A stretch of 64,000 bases of DNA, taken from NCBI RefSeq assembly GCF_005502885.1, contig NZ_SCMR01000005.1, positions 111,351 to 175,350 of the forward strand, in the 5' to 3' direction. This stretch comes from Microbacterium sp. 2FI. Its GTDB lineage: Bacteria; Actinomycetota; Actinomycetes; Actinomycetales; Microbacteriaceae. Below are positions 17,836-29,436 of the stretch, piece after piece. Both the position numbers and the translations under genes were made by a program. The notes under the pieces are model-generated. The model did no database searches. It saw nothing but the letters and a program-made list of their open reading frames with translations, and had not been told where the DNA came from. The stretch's first letter is position 1, and every line of letters begins with the position of its first letter.

Positions 17836-18702
17836 CTAGCCGCGGGATCCCGCGGCCCCGTCCGGGTCAGCGGCGGCATCCTCGAGGTCTTCGATCTCCT
17901 TCTCCCATGCGTCCTTCGCGAGTCGGTACCAGAGATAGAACGCGAAGCCGGCGAAGACCGCCCACTCGGCGGCGTAGAAGATGTTGAGCCAATTGACCGT
18001 CGAGCCCTCGGCCGGGGGCCGCGACGAGATCGCGTCGAGTCCGCCCAGGGGTTCAGCCGAGGCGAGGTACGGCCGGTACACGTCGAGTCCGTCGACATCG
18101 TGCCAGCGGCCGAGCAGCGCCGCCGGCGACATGCGCGTCATGGTCTGCGGGTCGGCCGACTTCGGCGGGGGTACGGGCCCCTCGTCCGATATGAGTCGCC
18201 CGATGATCTCCTGGGAACCGGATGCCGACCCCTCGGCCGCGGCGTCGAGTCTCTCGACGGCGGCGAGCGCTTCCGCCTCGGTCTCGGCCCACCCGATCGC
18301 GACGGCGACCGACGTCGGGGTCGCCGTGTCGTCGAGGCGCAGCTGACCAGTGACCCAGTACCCCTCGACCCCGTCGTTGAACCGCGACGACACGATGAGG
18401 AAGTCCTCCGCGACAAACGACCCCGAGGCCTCGACGCGCTGGCCGACGAGGGGTTCGGAGAGGTACTCGCCGGGGGCTGCGACCTCCGCGAGCGGGAGCA
18501 CCTCTTCGGTTGCGCCGGGCGGCGGCGGGTCGGTGTCGATCGCACGGCCGAGCTGCCACTGCCCCAGCCACGCGAACACGCCCGCGACGACGAGGCACAC
18601 CAGCAGCAGCCCGATCCACTGCGGGCGGACCATCACCTCGCGCAGCGTCGGCGGGAACACCTCGGGCGGGGGCGGGCCCGCGGCGGTGTCGTCGGGGGTC
18701 AT
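17836..18702 (-). CDS. SURF1 family protein, cytochrome c oxidase assembly
   Basis: 288 residues. One helix near the N-terminus (WIGLLLVCLVVAGVFAWLGQWQLGR, about 28-52) and one near the C-terminus (WLNIFYAAEWAVFAGFAFYLWYRL) flank an extracytoplasmic beta-rich domain, the standard SURF1 layout. The conserved LGxWQxxR element is present as LGQWQLGR. In other bacteria SURF1 supplies heme a to cytochrome aa3 oxidase. ATG at 18702 overlaps the guaB3 stop (ATGA), and it is 10 bp upstream of the DUF3817 gene, so it is inside the guaB3-to-guaA operon although the pathways are unrelated. Confidence 0.88.
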   Translation of the reverse strand: MTPDDTAAGPPPPEVFPPTLREVMVRPQWIGLLLVCLVVAGVFAWLGQWQLGRAIDTDPPPPGATEEVLPLAEVAAPGEYLSEPLVGQRVEASGSFVAEDFLIVSSRFNDGVEGYWVTGQLRLDDTATPTSVAVAIGWAETEAEALAAVERLDAAAEGSASGSQEIIGRLISDEGPVPPPKSADPQTMTRMSPAALLGRWHDVDGLDVYRPYLASAEPLGGLDAISSRPPAEGSTVNWLNIFYAAEWAVFAGFAFYLWYRLAKDAWEKEIEDLEDAAADPDGAAGSRG

Positions 18703-19823
18703 CCGGCGCTGTAGGGCGCGACGACGACCTCGACGCGCTGGAATTCCTTGAGGTCGGAGTATCCGGTCGTCGCCATCGACTTGCGCAGCGCCCCGATGAG
18801 GTTCGCGGTGCCGTCGGCGACCGGCGCCGGGCCGTACAGCACCTCTTCGAGGGTGACGACCTGGTCGACCTTCACGCGGCGTCCGCGCGGCAGCTTCGGG
18901 TGGTGGGCCTCGGGGCCCCAGTGGTAGCCCCGACCCGGGGCGTCGGTCGCCCGCGCCAGCGCGACGCCGAGCATGACGGCATCCGCTCCCATCGCGAGAG
19001 CCTTGACGATGTCGCCCGAGGTGCCCACGCCGCCGTCGGCGATGACGTGCACGTAGCGTCCGCCCGACTCGTCGAGGTAGTCGCGACGCGCGCCCGCGAC
19101 GTCGGCGACGGCGGTCGCCATCGGCGCGTGCAGGCCCAGCGTGGCGCGGGTCGTGGATGCCGCGCCCCCGCCGAATCCGACGAGCACACCCGCGGCGCCG
19201 GTGCGCATGAGGTGCAGGGCTGCGGTGTAGGTCGCGGCACCGCCGACGATGACCGGCACGTCGAGGTCGTAGATGAACTTCTTGAGGTTGAGCGGTTCGT
19301 CGACACTCGAGACGTGCTCGGCCGACACCGTCGTGCCGCGGATGACGAACAGGTCGACGCCGGCGGCGACGACGGTCTCGTACAGCTCCTGCGTGCGCTG
19401 CGGGGTGAGGGCCCCGGCGACCGTGACGCCGGCCGCGCGGATCTCGGCGAGCCGGTCGCGCACGAGCTCGGGCTTGATCGGCTCGGCGTAGAGCTCCTGC
19501 ATGCGGCGCGTGGCCGCTGCCTTCTCCATGCCGGCGATCTCCGTGAGCAGCGGCTCGGGGTCGTCGTAGCGGGTCCACAGGCCCTCGAGGTCGAGCACGC
19601 CGAGGCCGCCGAGCTGGCCGAGCATGATCGCGGTCTGGGGACTCACGACGGAGTCCATCGGAGCACCCAGCACGGGGATGTCGAAGCTGAAGGCGTCGAT
19701 CGTCCATGACGTCGAGACGTCTTCGGGATTGCGGGTGCGCCGCGAGGGCACCACCGCGATGTCGTCGAACGTGTAGGCGCGACGGGCGCGCTTGGCGCGG
19801 CCGAGTTCGATCTCCATGCTCAC
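18699..19823 (-). CDS. guaB3: GuaB3 family IMP dehydrogenase-related protein
   Basis: 374 residues, a TIM barrel like IMP dehydrogenase but without the CBS pair. Conserved pieces are YTFDDIAVVPSRRTRNPEDV and PVLGAPMDSVVSP at the front and VIADGGVGTSGDIVKALAMGADAVMLG in the second half. The IMPDH catalytic-cysteine loop (GPGSICTT) is not found. GuaB3 proteins are a separate actinobacterial/cyanobacterial subfamily; in some organisms the activity has been described as GMP reductase, but here the reaction is uncertain. The start may be GTG (19823) or the ATG two codons later (19817). Confidence 0.88.
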   Translation of the reverse strand: MSMEIELGRAKRARRAYTFDDIAVVPSRRTRNPEDVSTSWTIDAFSFDIPVLGAPMDSVVSPQTAIMLGQLGGLGVLDLEGLWTRYDDPEPLLTEIAGMEKAAATRRMQELYAEPIKPELVRDRLAEIRAAGVTVAGALTPQRTQELYETVVAAGVDLFVIRGTTVSAEHVSSVDEPLNLKKFIYDLDVPVIVGGAATYTAALHLMRTGAAGVLVGFGGGAASTTRATLGLHAPMATAVADVAGARRDYLDESGGRYVHVIADGGVGTSGDIVKALAMGADAVMLGVALARATDAPGRGYHWGPEAHHPKLPRGRRVKVDQVVTLEEVLYGPAPVADGTANLIGALRKSMATTGYSDLKEFQRVEVVVAPYSAG

Positions 19824-19873
19824 GAGCCCAGCCTACCCGGGTGGGTTGCTGGCCCCTCATCCCCCGTCCTCGG

Positions 19874-19956
19874 GCCGAAAACCTGCTCCGTCACGGCGAC
19901 ACGCCGTGGCGGGGCCCATCCACCCGGCGTGTCGGATGACCGAGCAGGTTTTCGGC
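19874..19956. repeat. 83-bp inverted repeat between guaB3 and the ABC-F gene
   Basis: Left arm 19874-19905 and right arm 19926-19956 are reverse complements over about 31 bp with only a few mismatches. The outer 14 bp are perfect (GCCGAAAACCTGCT / AGCAGGTTTTCGGC), and the arms end in ACACGCC / GGCGTGT. The 20-nt centre itself starts with GTGG and can pair with CCAC. It is 15 bp beyond the ABC-F stop and 51 bp before the guaB3 start. It could be a terminator-like hairpin, a REP/MITE-like mobile palindrome or a protein-binding site. Confidence 0.8.
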
Positions 19957-19971
19957 ACCGTCGGAGCGGTA

Positions 19972-21660
19972 TCACCGTTCTCTTGCCACCCGGGCCTCGT
20001 CCCAGACCGGCGCATCCGACTCGAAGACCCGGCCGTCGCCGCCGAACACGATGAAGCGGTCGAACGAGCGGGCCAGCCAGCGGTCGTGGGTGACGGCGAG
20101 CACTGTGCCCTCGAAGCGGGCGAGCGCGTCCTGCAGCGCCTCTGCCGAGACGAGGTCGAGGTTGTCGGTGGGTTCGTCCAGCAGCAGCAGGGTCGCTCCC
20201 GAGAGCTCGAGCAGCAGGATCTGAAACCGCGCCTGCTGCCCTCCCGAGAGCGTGTCGAACAGCTGCAGCGCCTGGCCGACGAGTCCGTAGCGATCGAGGG
20301 CGGAGCTGGCGGCATCCCGCTGCATGCCCGAGCGCGCGTCCTCGCCTCGATGGAGGATGTCGAGCAGGCTGCGCCCCGCGAACTCGGGGTGACGGTGGGT
20401 CTGCGCGAACCAGCCCGGCACGACGCGCGCGCCGAGAACCGCGCGACCCCCGTGCGCGACCGGCTCGAGGGTCGCCCCCGTCGTCGTGGTGTGCCCGAGC
20501 CGCCCGTCCGGGTCGGTGCCGCCGCGGGCGAGCAGGCGCAGGAAGTGCGACTTCCCCGAGCCGTTCGACCCGAGCACCGCCACGCGGTCGCCGAACCACA
20601 CCTCGAGGTCGAAGGGCCGCATGAGCCCCGTGAGCTCGAGCTGCTCTGCGACGACGGCCCGGCGTCCGGTGCGCGCACCCCGGAGGCGCACGTCGAGGTC
20701 CTGCTCCTTCGGCCGCTCGAGCGGCGGTCCTGCCTCCTCGAAGAAGCGCAGCCGGGTCTGGGCGGCGCGGTACCGCGACGCGAACCCGTCGTTGGCGGAT
20801 GCCTTGACCTTCAGGTCCGCCACGAGGGTCTTCAGCTTCACGTGCTGCTCGTCCCACCGGCGGCGCAGCTCGTCCAGGCGCTCCATGCGCTCATTCCGCG
20901 CGCGGTGGTAGCTGCCGAACCCGCCGCCGTGCACCCACGCGGTGCTCCCGGCGCCACCCGCCTCGAGCGTCACGATCCGATCGGCGGCTCGGGCGAGCAG
21001 CTCGCGATCGTGCGAGACGAGCAGCACGGTCTTCGGCGTCTCGCGCAGGCGCTCTTCGAGCCAGCGCTTGCCCGGCACATCGAGGTAGTTGTCGGGCTCG
21101 TCCAGCAGCAGCACCTGGTCGGGTCCGCGCAGCAGCGCCTCGAGCGCCAGTCGCTTCTGCTCGCCGCCCGAGAGCGTCGTGAGCTCACGGAAGCGCGCAC
21201 GCGAGAACGGGATGCCGAGGGCGGCGATCGTGCACGTGTCCCACACCGTCTCGTACTCGTAGCCGCCGGCTTCGGCGTAGTCGGCGAGAGCGCCGGCGTA
21301 CCTCATCTGCGTGTCGAGGTCGTCGCGCTCGATGATCGCAGCCTCGGAGTCCTCGAGCTCACGCGCCGCCCGCCGCACACGGTCGGGTGCGACCGAGATG
21401 AGCAGATCGTGAACCGTCTGCCCCGCCTCGCCGTGGCCGACGAACTGGTCCATGACGCCGAGCCCGCCGTCGATCGAGACGACGCCCCCGTGCGGCGCGA
21501 TCTCGCCGCGCACGATGCGCAGCAGCGTCGTCTTGCCAGCGCCGTTCTGGCCGATCAGCGCGGTCGTCGACCCCTCGCCGACGCGGAACGAAACCTCATC
21601 GAGCAGCGGCCGCCCGTCCGGCAGCGCGTACGAGACGGCGGCGATGTCGATGTACCCCAC
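19972..21660 (-). CDS. ABC-F family ATPase (two ABC domains, no membrane part)
   Basis: 562 residues. The first ABC has Walker A GQNGAGKTT, signature LSGGEQKRLALEAL and Walker B LLLDEPDNYLD; the second has GSNGSGKSH, LSGGQQARFQ and LLLLDEPTDNLD. A charged linker (about 245-320, ERLDELRRRWDEQHVKLKTL) joins them, the position of the ribosome-contacting P-site tip in ABC-F translation factors. The second Walker A has His after the Lys-Ser, which is unusual. Its role is probably ribosome-associated translation or antibiotic protection; which one cannot be told. Start GTG 21660 (VGYIDIAAVSYALPDGR) is preferred because AGGA precedes it; an in-frame ATG is at 21687. Confidence 0.88.
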   Translation of the reverse strand: MGYIDIAAVSYALPDGRPLLDEVSFRVGEGSTTALIGQNGAGKTTLLRIVRGEIAPHGGVVSIDGGLGVMDQFVGHGEAGQTVHDLLISVAPDRVRRAARELEDSEAAIIERDDLDTQMRYAGALADYAEAGGYEYETVWDTCTIAALGIPFSRARFRELTTLSGGEQKRLALEALLRGPDQVLLLDEPDNYLDVPGKRWLEERLRETPKTVLLVSHDRELLARAADRIVTLEAGGAGSTAWVHGGGFGSYHRARNERMERLDELRRRWDEQHVKLKTLVADLKVKASANDGFASRYRAAQTRLRFFEEAGPPLERPKEQDLDVRLRGARTGRRAVVAEQLELTGLMRPFDLEVWFGDRVAVLGSNGSGKSHFLRLLARGGTDPDGRLGHTTTTGATLEPVAHGGRAVLGARVVPGWFAQTHRHPEFAGRSLLDILHRGEDARSGMQRDAASSALDRYGLVGQALQLFDTLSGGQQARFQILLLELSGATLLLLDEPTDNLDLVSAEALQDALARFEGTVLAVTHDRWLARSFDRFIVFGGDGRVFESDAPVWDEARVARER

Positions 21661-21725
21661 GGCGATCCTGTCTGCTCCGTGCGGCATCCGTCGCCGGGGA
21701 GCCGACCAGACTACTCCCCCGTGCG

Positions 21726-22004
21726 TCAGGCTGCCGAATACCGCCCCGACTTGATCGCCCGCTCGCGCGCCTTCGCCGCCTCTTCCTCGCGGTTCTTCGG
21801 CGGCGTCACCGCGACCAGGTCGTCGAGAAGGTGCTGCGTGATATGCGCGATCTCGTGCACCGCGCGGTCGAAGGCCTCTTGGTTCGCCTTGGAGGGCTTG
21901 GTCGTGCCCGCGATCTTGCGGACGTACTGCAGCGCTGCGGCATGCACCTCATCGGAGGATGCCGCGGGCTCGAAGTTGTGGAGCGTGTGGATGTTCCGGC
22001 ACAT
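21726..22004 (-). CDS. DUF2277 family protein
   Basis: 92 residues beginning MCRNIHTLHNFEP, the hallmark N-terminus of DUF2277 (Cys at position 2, then IxxLxNFEP). The rest is helical (VHAAALQYVRKIAG, then a basic/acidic KNREEEAAKARERA tail). No known biochemical role. It is a single small gene between the ABC-F gene and guaB, on the same strand, with a 134-bp gap before it and 65 bp after it. Confidence 0.85.
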   Translation of the reverse strand: MCRNIHTLHNFEPAASSDEVHAAALQYVRKIAGTTKPSKANQEAFDRAVHEIAHITQHLLDDLVAVTPPKNREEEAAKARERAIKSGRYSAA

Positions 22005-22138
22005 GCCCCCGACGATACGCCGCGCCCGCGACAGGCGGCCAGCTGCGGCCCTCACAGACTTCCCAAGCGACGCGAATCTCGCAGCGATCGGCGCGATACG
22101 TGCGAAGTCTGCGAACGACAGAGGTCGCGCGCGGCGGG

Positions 22139-23734
<1,596 letters not shown>

Positions 23735-23912
23735 CTAAGCGGGCGCGCGCGTGTTTTGTTCCCGCGCGCGAGGACTCCGGGGGCGGTTCCGATTCGATCA
23801 CTTCTCGCGGGTGGACGGTAGGCGAAACACCGGCGACACATTACAGTCGTAGCGTCGTCATCACGGCTGATGCGACCCGTAGCGTCGAGCCGTGGGCTGG
23901 ACTGGAGGTTAC

Positions 23913-25235
23913 GTGGGTTCCACGACTACGTTTGCGAAGCGCTCGCTGCGGTGGTTGATCATCGCCGTCGGCACGCTGCTCGCAGCGACACTGCTCACTC
24001 TGCAGGCGCCCCTGGGCGCCCATGCGGCGGCCCCCGACGAACCGGGCGGAGACCAAGAGCCGACCGGCTTCTACTTCGCCGGCGTCATCACCTACCAGGA
24101 CGAGCCGCTGCCCGACATCCAGGTCACGGTCGAGGGCAACGGCTTCGAAGCCGAGACGCTCACCGGCGCGGACGGACGCTGGCGGCTCTACGTGCCCGAG
24201 AAGGACACGTACACCCTCGAGGTCGTCGAGTCCACGCTCCCCGACGGCGTCATCGTCGAAGACAACCCACGGGAGCTCGAGTTCGGGTTGACGGGTTCGG
24301 TCATCGTCAACAGCTTCCTCGCACCGGGCGAGCGCGTGACGGTGAGCTTCTTCGATCAGGTCGTCGAACGGCTGATGAACGGCCTGAACTTCGGGTTGCT
24401 CCTCGCCCTCGCCGCGGTCGGCGTCTCGCTGATCTTCGGCACCACCGGCCTCACCAACTTCGCCCACGCCGAGATGCTGACCTTCGGCGCGGTGGTCGCG
24501 CTCGTGTTCACGTCGGTTCCCTTCGGCTGGCCGATGTGGATCGTGATCCCGATCGTCATCCTGCTCGGCGGCGCGCTGGGATGGGGACTGGACGCCGGCC
24601 TCTGGAAACCGCTCCGCCGCAAGGGTCTCGGGCTCGTGCAGCTCATGATAGTGAGCATCGGCCTCTCGCTCGCCGGCCGCTACACCTTCCAGTTCTTCAT
24701 CGGCGGCGGGACCTACCAGCTCCCCGGCGCGGGAGCACCGCGTGACATCCGCTTCGGTCCGATCTCGCTCTCGATCATCGACGTCGTCTCGATGGGCATC
24801 AGCATCGTGCTGCTCGCGGGCGTCGCGTACTGGCTGCTGCGCACCCGCATCGGCAAGGCGACACGTGCGATCTCCGACAACCCGGGTCTCGCCGCAGCCT
24901 CCGGCATCAACGTCGACCGCGTCATCCGCATCGTGTGGGTGCTCTCGGCGGCACTCGCTGCGATCGCCGGCGTGCTGTGGGCCTACTTCCGCCCCGGCAT
25001 CAAGTGGGACATGGGCACCCAGGTGCTGCTGCTGGTCTTCGCCGCGGTCACCCTCGGCGGCCTCGGCACCGCGTTCGGCGCACTGATCGGCTCGATCATC
25101 GTCGGCATCCTCGTCGAGATCTCGACGTTGTGGATTCCGCCGGACATGAAGTACGTCGGCGCCCTCGCGGTGCTGATCATCATCCTGCTCATCAGACCTC
25201 AGGGCATCCTGGGCCGCAAAGAGAGACTCGGTTAG
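23913..25235 (+). CDS. livH: Branched-chain amino-acid ABC permease LivH with an extracellular N-terminal domain
   Basis: About 440 residues. The C-terminal 290 are a normal LivH permease: eight or so helices, LTNFAHAEMLTFGAV near 190, TLGGLGTAFGALIG and the end IRPQGILGRKERLG. In front is a signal-like helix (about 13-33) and a soluble segment (about 45-140; GVITYQDEPLPDIQVTVEGNGFEAETLTGADGRW broken up) that resembles a carboxypeptidase-regulatory/CNA-B Ig-like domain. This domain should sit outside the membrane. The GTG at 23913 is chosen because GGAGG is just upstream, though the spacing is short; a GTG at 23892 is the alternative. Confidence 0.85.
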   Translation: MGSTTTFAKRSLRWLIIAVGTLLAATLLTLQAPLGAHAAAPDEPGGDQEPTGFYFAGVITYQDEPLPDIQVTVEGNGFEAETLTGADGRWRLYVPEKDTYTLEVVESTLPDGVIVEDNPRELEFGLTGSVIVNSFLAPGERVTVSFFDQVVERLMNGLNFGLLLALAAVGVSLIFGTTGLTNFAHAEMLTFGAVVALVFTSVPFGWPMWIVIPIVILLGGALGWGLDAGLWKPLRRKGLGLVQLMIVSIGLSLAGRYTFQFFIGGGTYQLPGAGAPRDIRFGPISLSIIDVVSMGISIVLLAGVAYWLLRTRIGKATRAISDNPGLAAASGINVDRVIRIVWVLSAALAAIAGVLWAYFRPGIKWDMGTQVLLLVFAAVTLGGLGTAFGALIGSIIVGILVEISTLWIPPDMKYVGALAVLIIILLIRPQGILGRKERLG

Positions 25236-25243
25236 GGGGCGAC

Positions 25244-26210
25244 ATGGACTGGGGACAGATCCTCAACAACACGGCTTACTGGCTGTTCAGCCCGGAGACG
25301 ATCGCATACGCCCTCGCGGCGGTCGGACTCGCGGTGCAGTTCGGCTACGGTGGGCTGCTCAACTTCGGCATGGCCGGCTTCATGGCGCTCGGCGCCTACG
25401 GGTACGCCATCTCGATCCTCTCGTTCGGCCTCCCCTGGTGGGTCGGCATCATCATCGGCTGCCTCGCGGCCGTGGCGTTCGCGTTCCTCCTCGGCATCCC
25501 GACGCTGCGACTGCGCGCCGACTATCTCGCCATCGTGACGATCGCGGCGGCCGAGATCGTGCGCCTCTTCCTCACGACGCAGCTGTTCGATGAGTGGACC
25601 AACTCCGCTGACGGACTGGGCGGCTACCACGCGGGCTTCCGCGCGGCGAACCCGTTCCCGGAGGGCACCTACGGGTTCGGTCCCTGGACGTGGACCGCCG
25701 ATCAGCTGTGGGTGCGCGTGTTCGGCATCATCCTGCTGGCGATCGCCACCTACCTCGTGTGGGCGCTCATGCGGAGCCCGTGGGGCCGCGTGCTCAAGGG
25801 CATCCGTGAAGACGAAGATGCGGTGCGCTCGCTCGGCAAGAACGTGTTCGCCTACAAGATGCAGGCGCTCATCATCGGTGGCGTTTTCGGAGCACTCGGA
25901 GGCGTGGTCTTCGCGTTGCCGTCCGCGGTCATCCCGGCGACGTACACGACCTCGCTCACCTTCTTCATCTGGACGATCCTGCTGCTCGGCGGTGCCGCGA
26001 CGGTCTTCGGCCCGGTGCTCGGCTCCGTGATCTTCTGGGTCATCATGGGGTTCCTCGGCAACGCGCTCCCAGCAATGGCGAGCGCCGGCTGGCTCCCGCT
26101 GTCGTCGGTCCAGGCGGGCACGCTCCGCTTCATCCTCGTCGGCGTCGCCCTCATGCTGATCGTGATCTTCCGCCCACAGGGCATCCTCGGAAACAAGAGG
26201 GAGCTGACCT

Positions 26211-26221
<11 letters not shown>
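25244..26221 (+). CDS. livM: Branched-chain amino-acid ABC permease LivM
   Basis: 325 residues with eight to ten helices. Signature pieces: YGGLLNFGMAGFMALGAYG near the front, IPTLRLRADYLAIVTIAAAEIVRL, the EAA-like loop MRSPWGRVLKGIREDEDAVRSLGKN with FAYK after it, and the end FRPQGILGNKREL. It forms the transmembrane pair with LivH. ATG at 25244 is 8 bp after the livH stop and has AGGGGG before it. The last 11 bases are shared with livG. Confidence 0.92.
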
Positions 26222-27256
<1,035 letters not shown>

Positions 27257-27260
<4 letters not shown>

Positions 27261-28030
27261 CCGACGCTTCGAACAGCGCAACGCTCGAGGACGCCAAGAC
27301 CGACCGGGTCGTGGTCGAGATCACCGACCTCTACGCGGGCTACCTTCCCGGCATCAACATCATCAACGGTGCGAACCTCGTCGCGCGCAAGGGCGAGCTG
27401 ATCGGCATCATCGGCCCGAACGGCGCCGGCAAGTCCACGCTCCTGAAGGCCATCTTCGGAATGGTCAAGGTGCGTGACGGCCAGATCACCGTCAACGGCG
27501 AGAGCGTCATCGGTCTGAAGTCCGACAAACTGGTCGCTCGCGGCGTCGGGTTCGTCCCGCAGACCAACAACGTGTTCCCGTCGCTCACGATCGAAGAGAA
27601 CCTGCAGATGGGGCTCTTCCAGTCGCCGAAGGCGTACAGCGAGCGCCTGGAGTTCGTCACCGGCATCTTCGAAGAGCTCGGCAAGCGCCTCAAGCAGCGC
27701 GCGGGATCGCTCTCGGGCGGTGAGCGGCAGATGGTCGCCATGTCGCGCGCGCTGATGATGGACCCCGCGGTGCTGCTGCTGGACGAGCCGTCGGCAGGCC
27801 TCTCCCCCGTCCGCCAGGACGACGCGTTCATCCGCGTCTCCGACATCAACAAGGCGGGCGTCACGATCATCATGGTCGAGCAGAACGCACGTCGCTGCCT
27901 GCAGATCTGCGACCGCGGCTACGTGCTCGACCAGGGCCGCGACGCCTACGAGGGCTCGGGGCGCGACCTGCTCAACGACCCCAAGGTCATCGGCCTCTAC
28001 CTCGGTTCGCTCGGCACCGACGAGAGCTGA
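27257..28030 (+). CDS. livF: Branched-chain amino-acid ABC transporter ATPase LivF
   Basis: 257 residues. Walker A GPNGAGKST, Q-loop FVPQTNNVFPSLTIEENL, signature LSGGERQMVAMSRAL, Walker B LLLDEPSAGLSP and switch region MVEQNARRCL. It starts with ATG overlapping the livG stop (ATGA, 27257-27260), so the four cytoplasmic/membrane genes are one operon. A 19-bp perfect hairpin ends the transcript. The binding protein LivK is encoded just beyond on the other strand rather than in the operon. Confidence 0.92.
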
Positions 28031-28043
28031 CCTGCAGGACGAA

Positions 28044-28085
28044 CGAATGAGGGGGCGGATGCTGCGGCATCCGCCCCCTCATTCG
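28044..28085 (+). terminator. Terminator after livF
   Basis: A perfect 19-bp stem (28044-28062 with 28067-28085, core GAGGGGGCGGATGC) closes a TGCG tetraloop, then TTTG. It lies 14 bp after the livF stop. It is symmetrical and may also stop transcription coming from livK. Confidence 0.85.
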
Positions 28086-28110
28086 TTTGCAGCGCTCGGC
28101 ACCCAAGCGA

Positions 28111-28136
28111 AGAGCCCCGGATCGCTCCGGGGCTCT
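28111..28136 (-). terminator. Terminator after livK
   Basis: A perfect 11-bp stem (28111-28121 AGAGCCCCGGA with 28126-28136) around TCGC. It is 19 bp past the livK stop on the minus strand, and 25 bp from the livF terminator, giving a double barrier between the convergent units. Confidence 0.75.
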
Positions 28137-28155
28137 CGCTGTGCGTCGGACTGGA

Positions 28156-29436
28156 TCAGCCGATGCGGGTGTTCATGTTGTCGGCGCCGAACTGGAAGAT
28201 GCCGATCGTGGCCTCGGTCGGGTCGCCGTTCTCGTCGAACGTGATCGGACCGGAGTAGCCGTCGTAGTCCGCGACGCCACCCTCGAGGATGATGTCGGCG
28301 CAGGCTGCGAAGTCGGTGCACTTCTCGCCCTCACCGCTGCCGCCCGAGACTTCCTGCAGCTTGGCTGCGACGTCGGCCGCGTCTGTCGAGTTCGCCGCGA
28401 GAGCAGCGAGCGCGAGCAGGACGACGGCGTCGTACGACTCGTTGGCGTACGAGTAGTCGGTCAGCGCTTCGTTGCCGTCGGCGACCCACCAGTCGTTGAG
28501 CGCGGTCTGGAAGTCCTCGTTCGCCTCGAGCGGGCCGGCGGGGGTCGTGCCCTTGGCGCCTTCCATGCTCAAGCCGGCGGGCCACTTCGCGTCCGAGCCG
28601 AGCTGCTTCAGGTTGCCGTCGACGAGGTAGAGGTCCTCGGCGGGGTAGCCGGCCTGGAGCAGCGCGGGGCCGATCGTGTAGATCTCGTCGAACGTGATGA
28701 GCACGATGGCCTCGGGGTTCGAAGCGAGGATCGCACTGATCTGAGCGTCGAAGGTCGTGTCGCCCGTGTTGTACGACTGCTCCTCGACGATCGTGCCGCC
28801 GGCGCCCGTGAAGACCTCCTGGAAGACCTCGTTGAGGCCGGTGCCGTAGGAGTCGTTCTGGTAGATGACCGCGACGTTGCTGCGGCCGTCTTCGGCGACG
28901 AGGTTGCCGAGGACCTCACCCTGGAGGGTGTCGGCCGGAGCGGTGCGCCAGTACAGGCCGTTGTCGTCCCACGCGGTGAAGTCGAGCGAGGTGTTCGCAG
29001 GCGAGAAGGTGATGATGCCCGCGGCGACGGCGTCGTCGAGGAACAGCTTCGTCACACCGGAGGATGCCGCGCCGATGGCAGCGGTGACGCCCTCGGAGAT
29101 CAGGGTCTGGATCGTCGTCGCGTAGGCCTTGTTGTCGGTGTCACCCGAGTCGCCCCACACGATGTCGTCGAACGTGATGCCCTTGGCTGCCTCGTTGACG
29201 TCTGCGACGGCGAGACCGACACCGGCCTCCTCGGGCGGGCCGAGGAACGACAGGCTGCCCGTCTGGGGCAGGATCGTGCCGATCTTCATGGTGAGGTCGC
29301 GCTCCTCGGTGGCGGGCTCGCTGGTCTCTCCACCCGTGCCTCCGCCGGCGCAGCCGGCGAGGACGAGGGCGGTGGCGCCAGCAAGGGCGAGGCCGCCGAG
29401 AACGGACGACTTGCGCGAGCGGGTGAAGACGCTCAT
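28156..29436 (-). CDS. livK: Branched-chain amino-acid binding lipoprotein LivK
   Basis: 426 residues. A type II signal with lipobox LAGC puts the lipidated Cys at position 29. The mature part is a type I periplasmic-binding fold: MKIGTILPQTGSLSFLGPPEEAGVGLAVADVNEA at the front (broken here as one region) and AAIGAASSGVTKLFLDDA, VAVIYQNDSYGTGLNEVF further on. It would be held at the outer face of the membrane and feed LivHMGF, encoded convergently. Separate transcription lets the cell make more binding protein than transporter. The ATG at 29436 has AAGGAG upstream. Confidence 0.92.
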   Translation of the reverse strand: MSVFTRSRKSSVLGGLALAGATALVLAGCAGGGTGGETSEPATEERDLTMKIGTILPQTGSLSFLGPPEEAGVGLAVADVNEAAKGITFDDIVWGDSGDTDNKAYATTIQTLISEGVTAAIGAASSGVTKLFLDDAVAAGIITFSPANTSLDFTAWDDNGLYWRTAPADTLQGEVLGNLVAEDGRSNVAVIYQNDSYGTGLNEVFQEVFTGAGGTIVEEQSYNTGDTTFDAQISAILASNPEAIVLITFDEIYTIGPALLQAGYPAEDLYLVDGNLKQLGSDAKWPAGLSMEGAKGTTPAGPLEANEDFQTALNDWWVADGNEALTDYSYANESYDAVVLLALAALAANSTDAADVAAKLQEVSGGSGEGEKCTDFAACADIILEGGVADYDGYSGPITFDENGDPTEATIGIFQFGADNMNTRIG

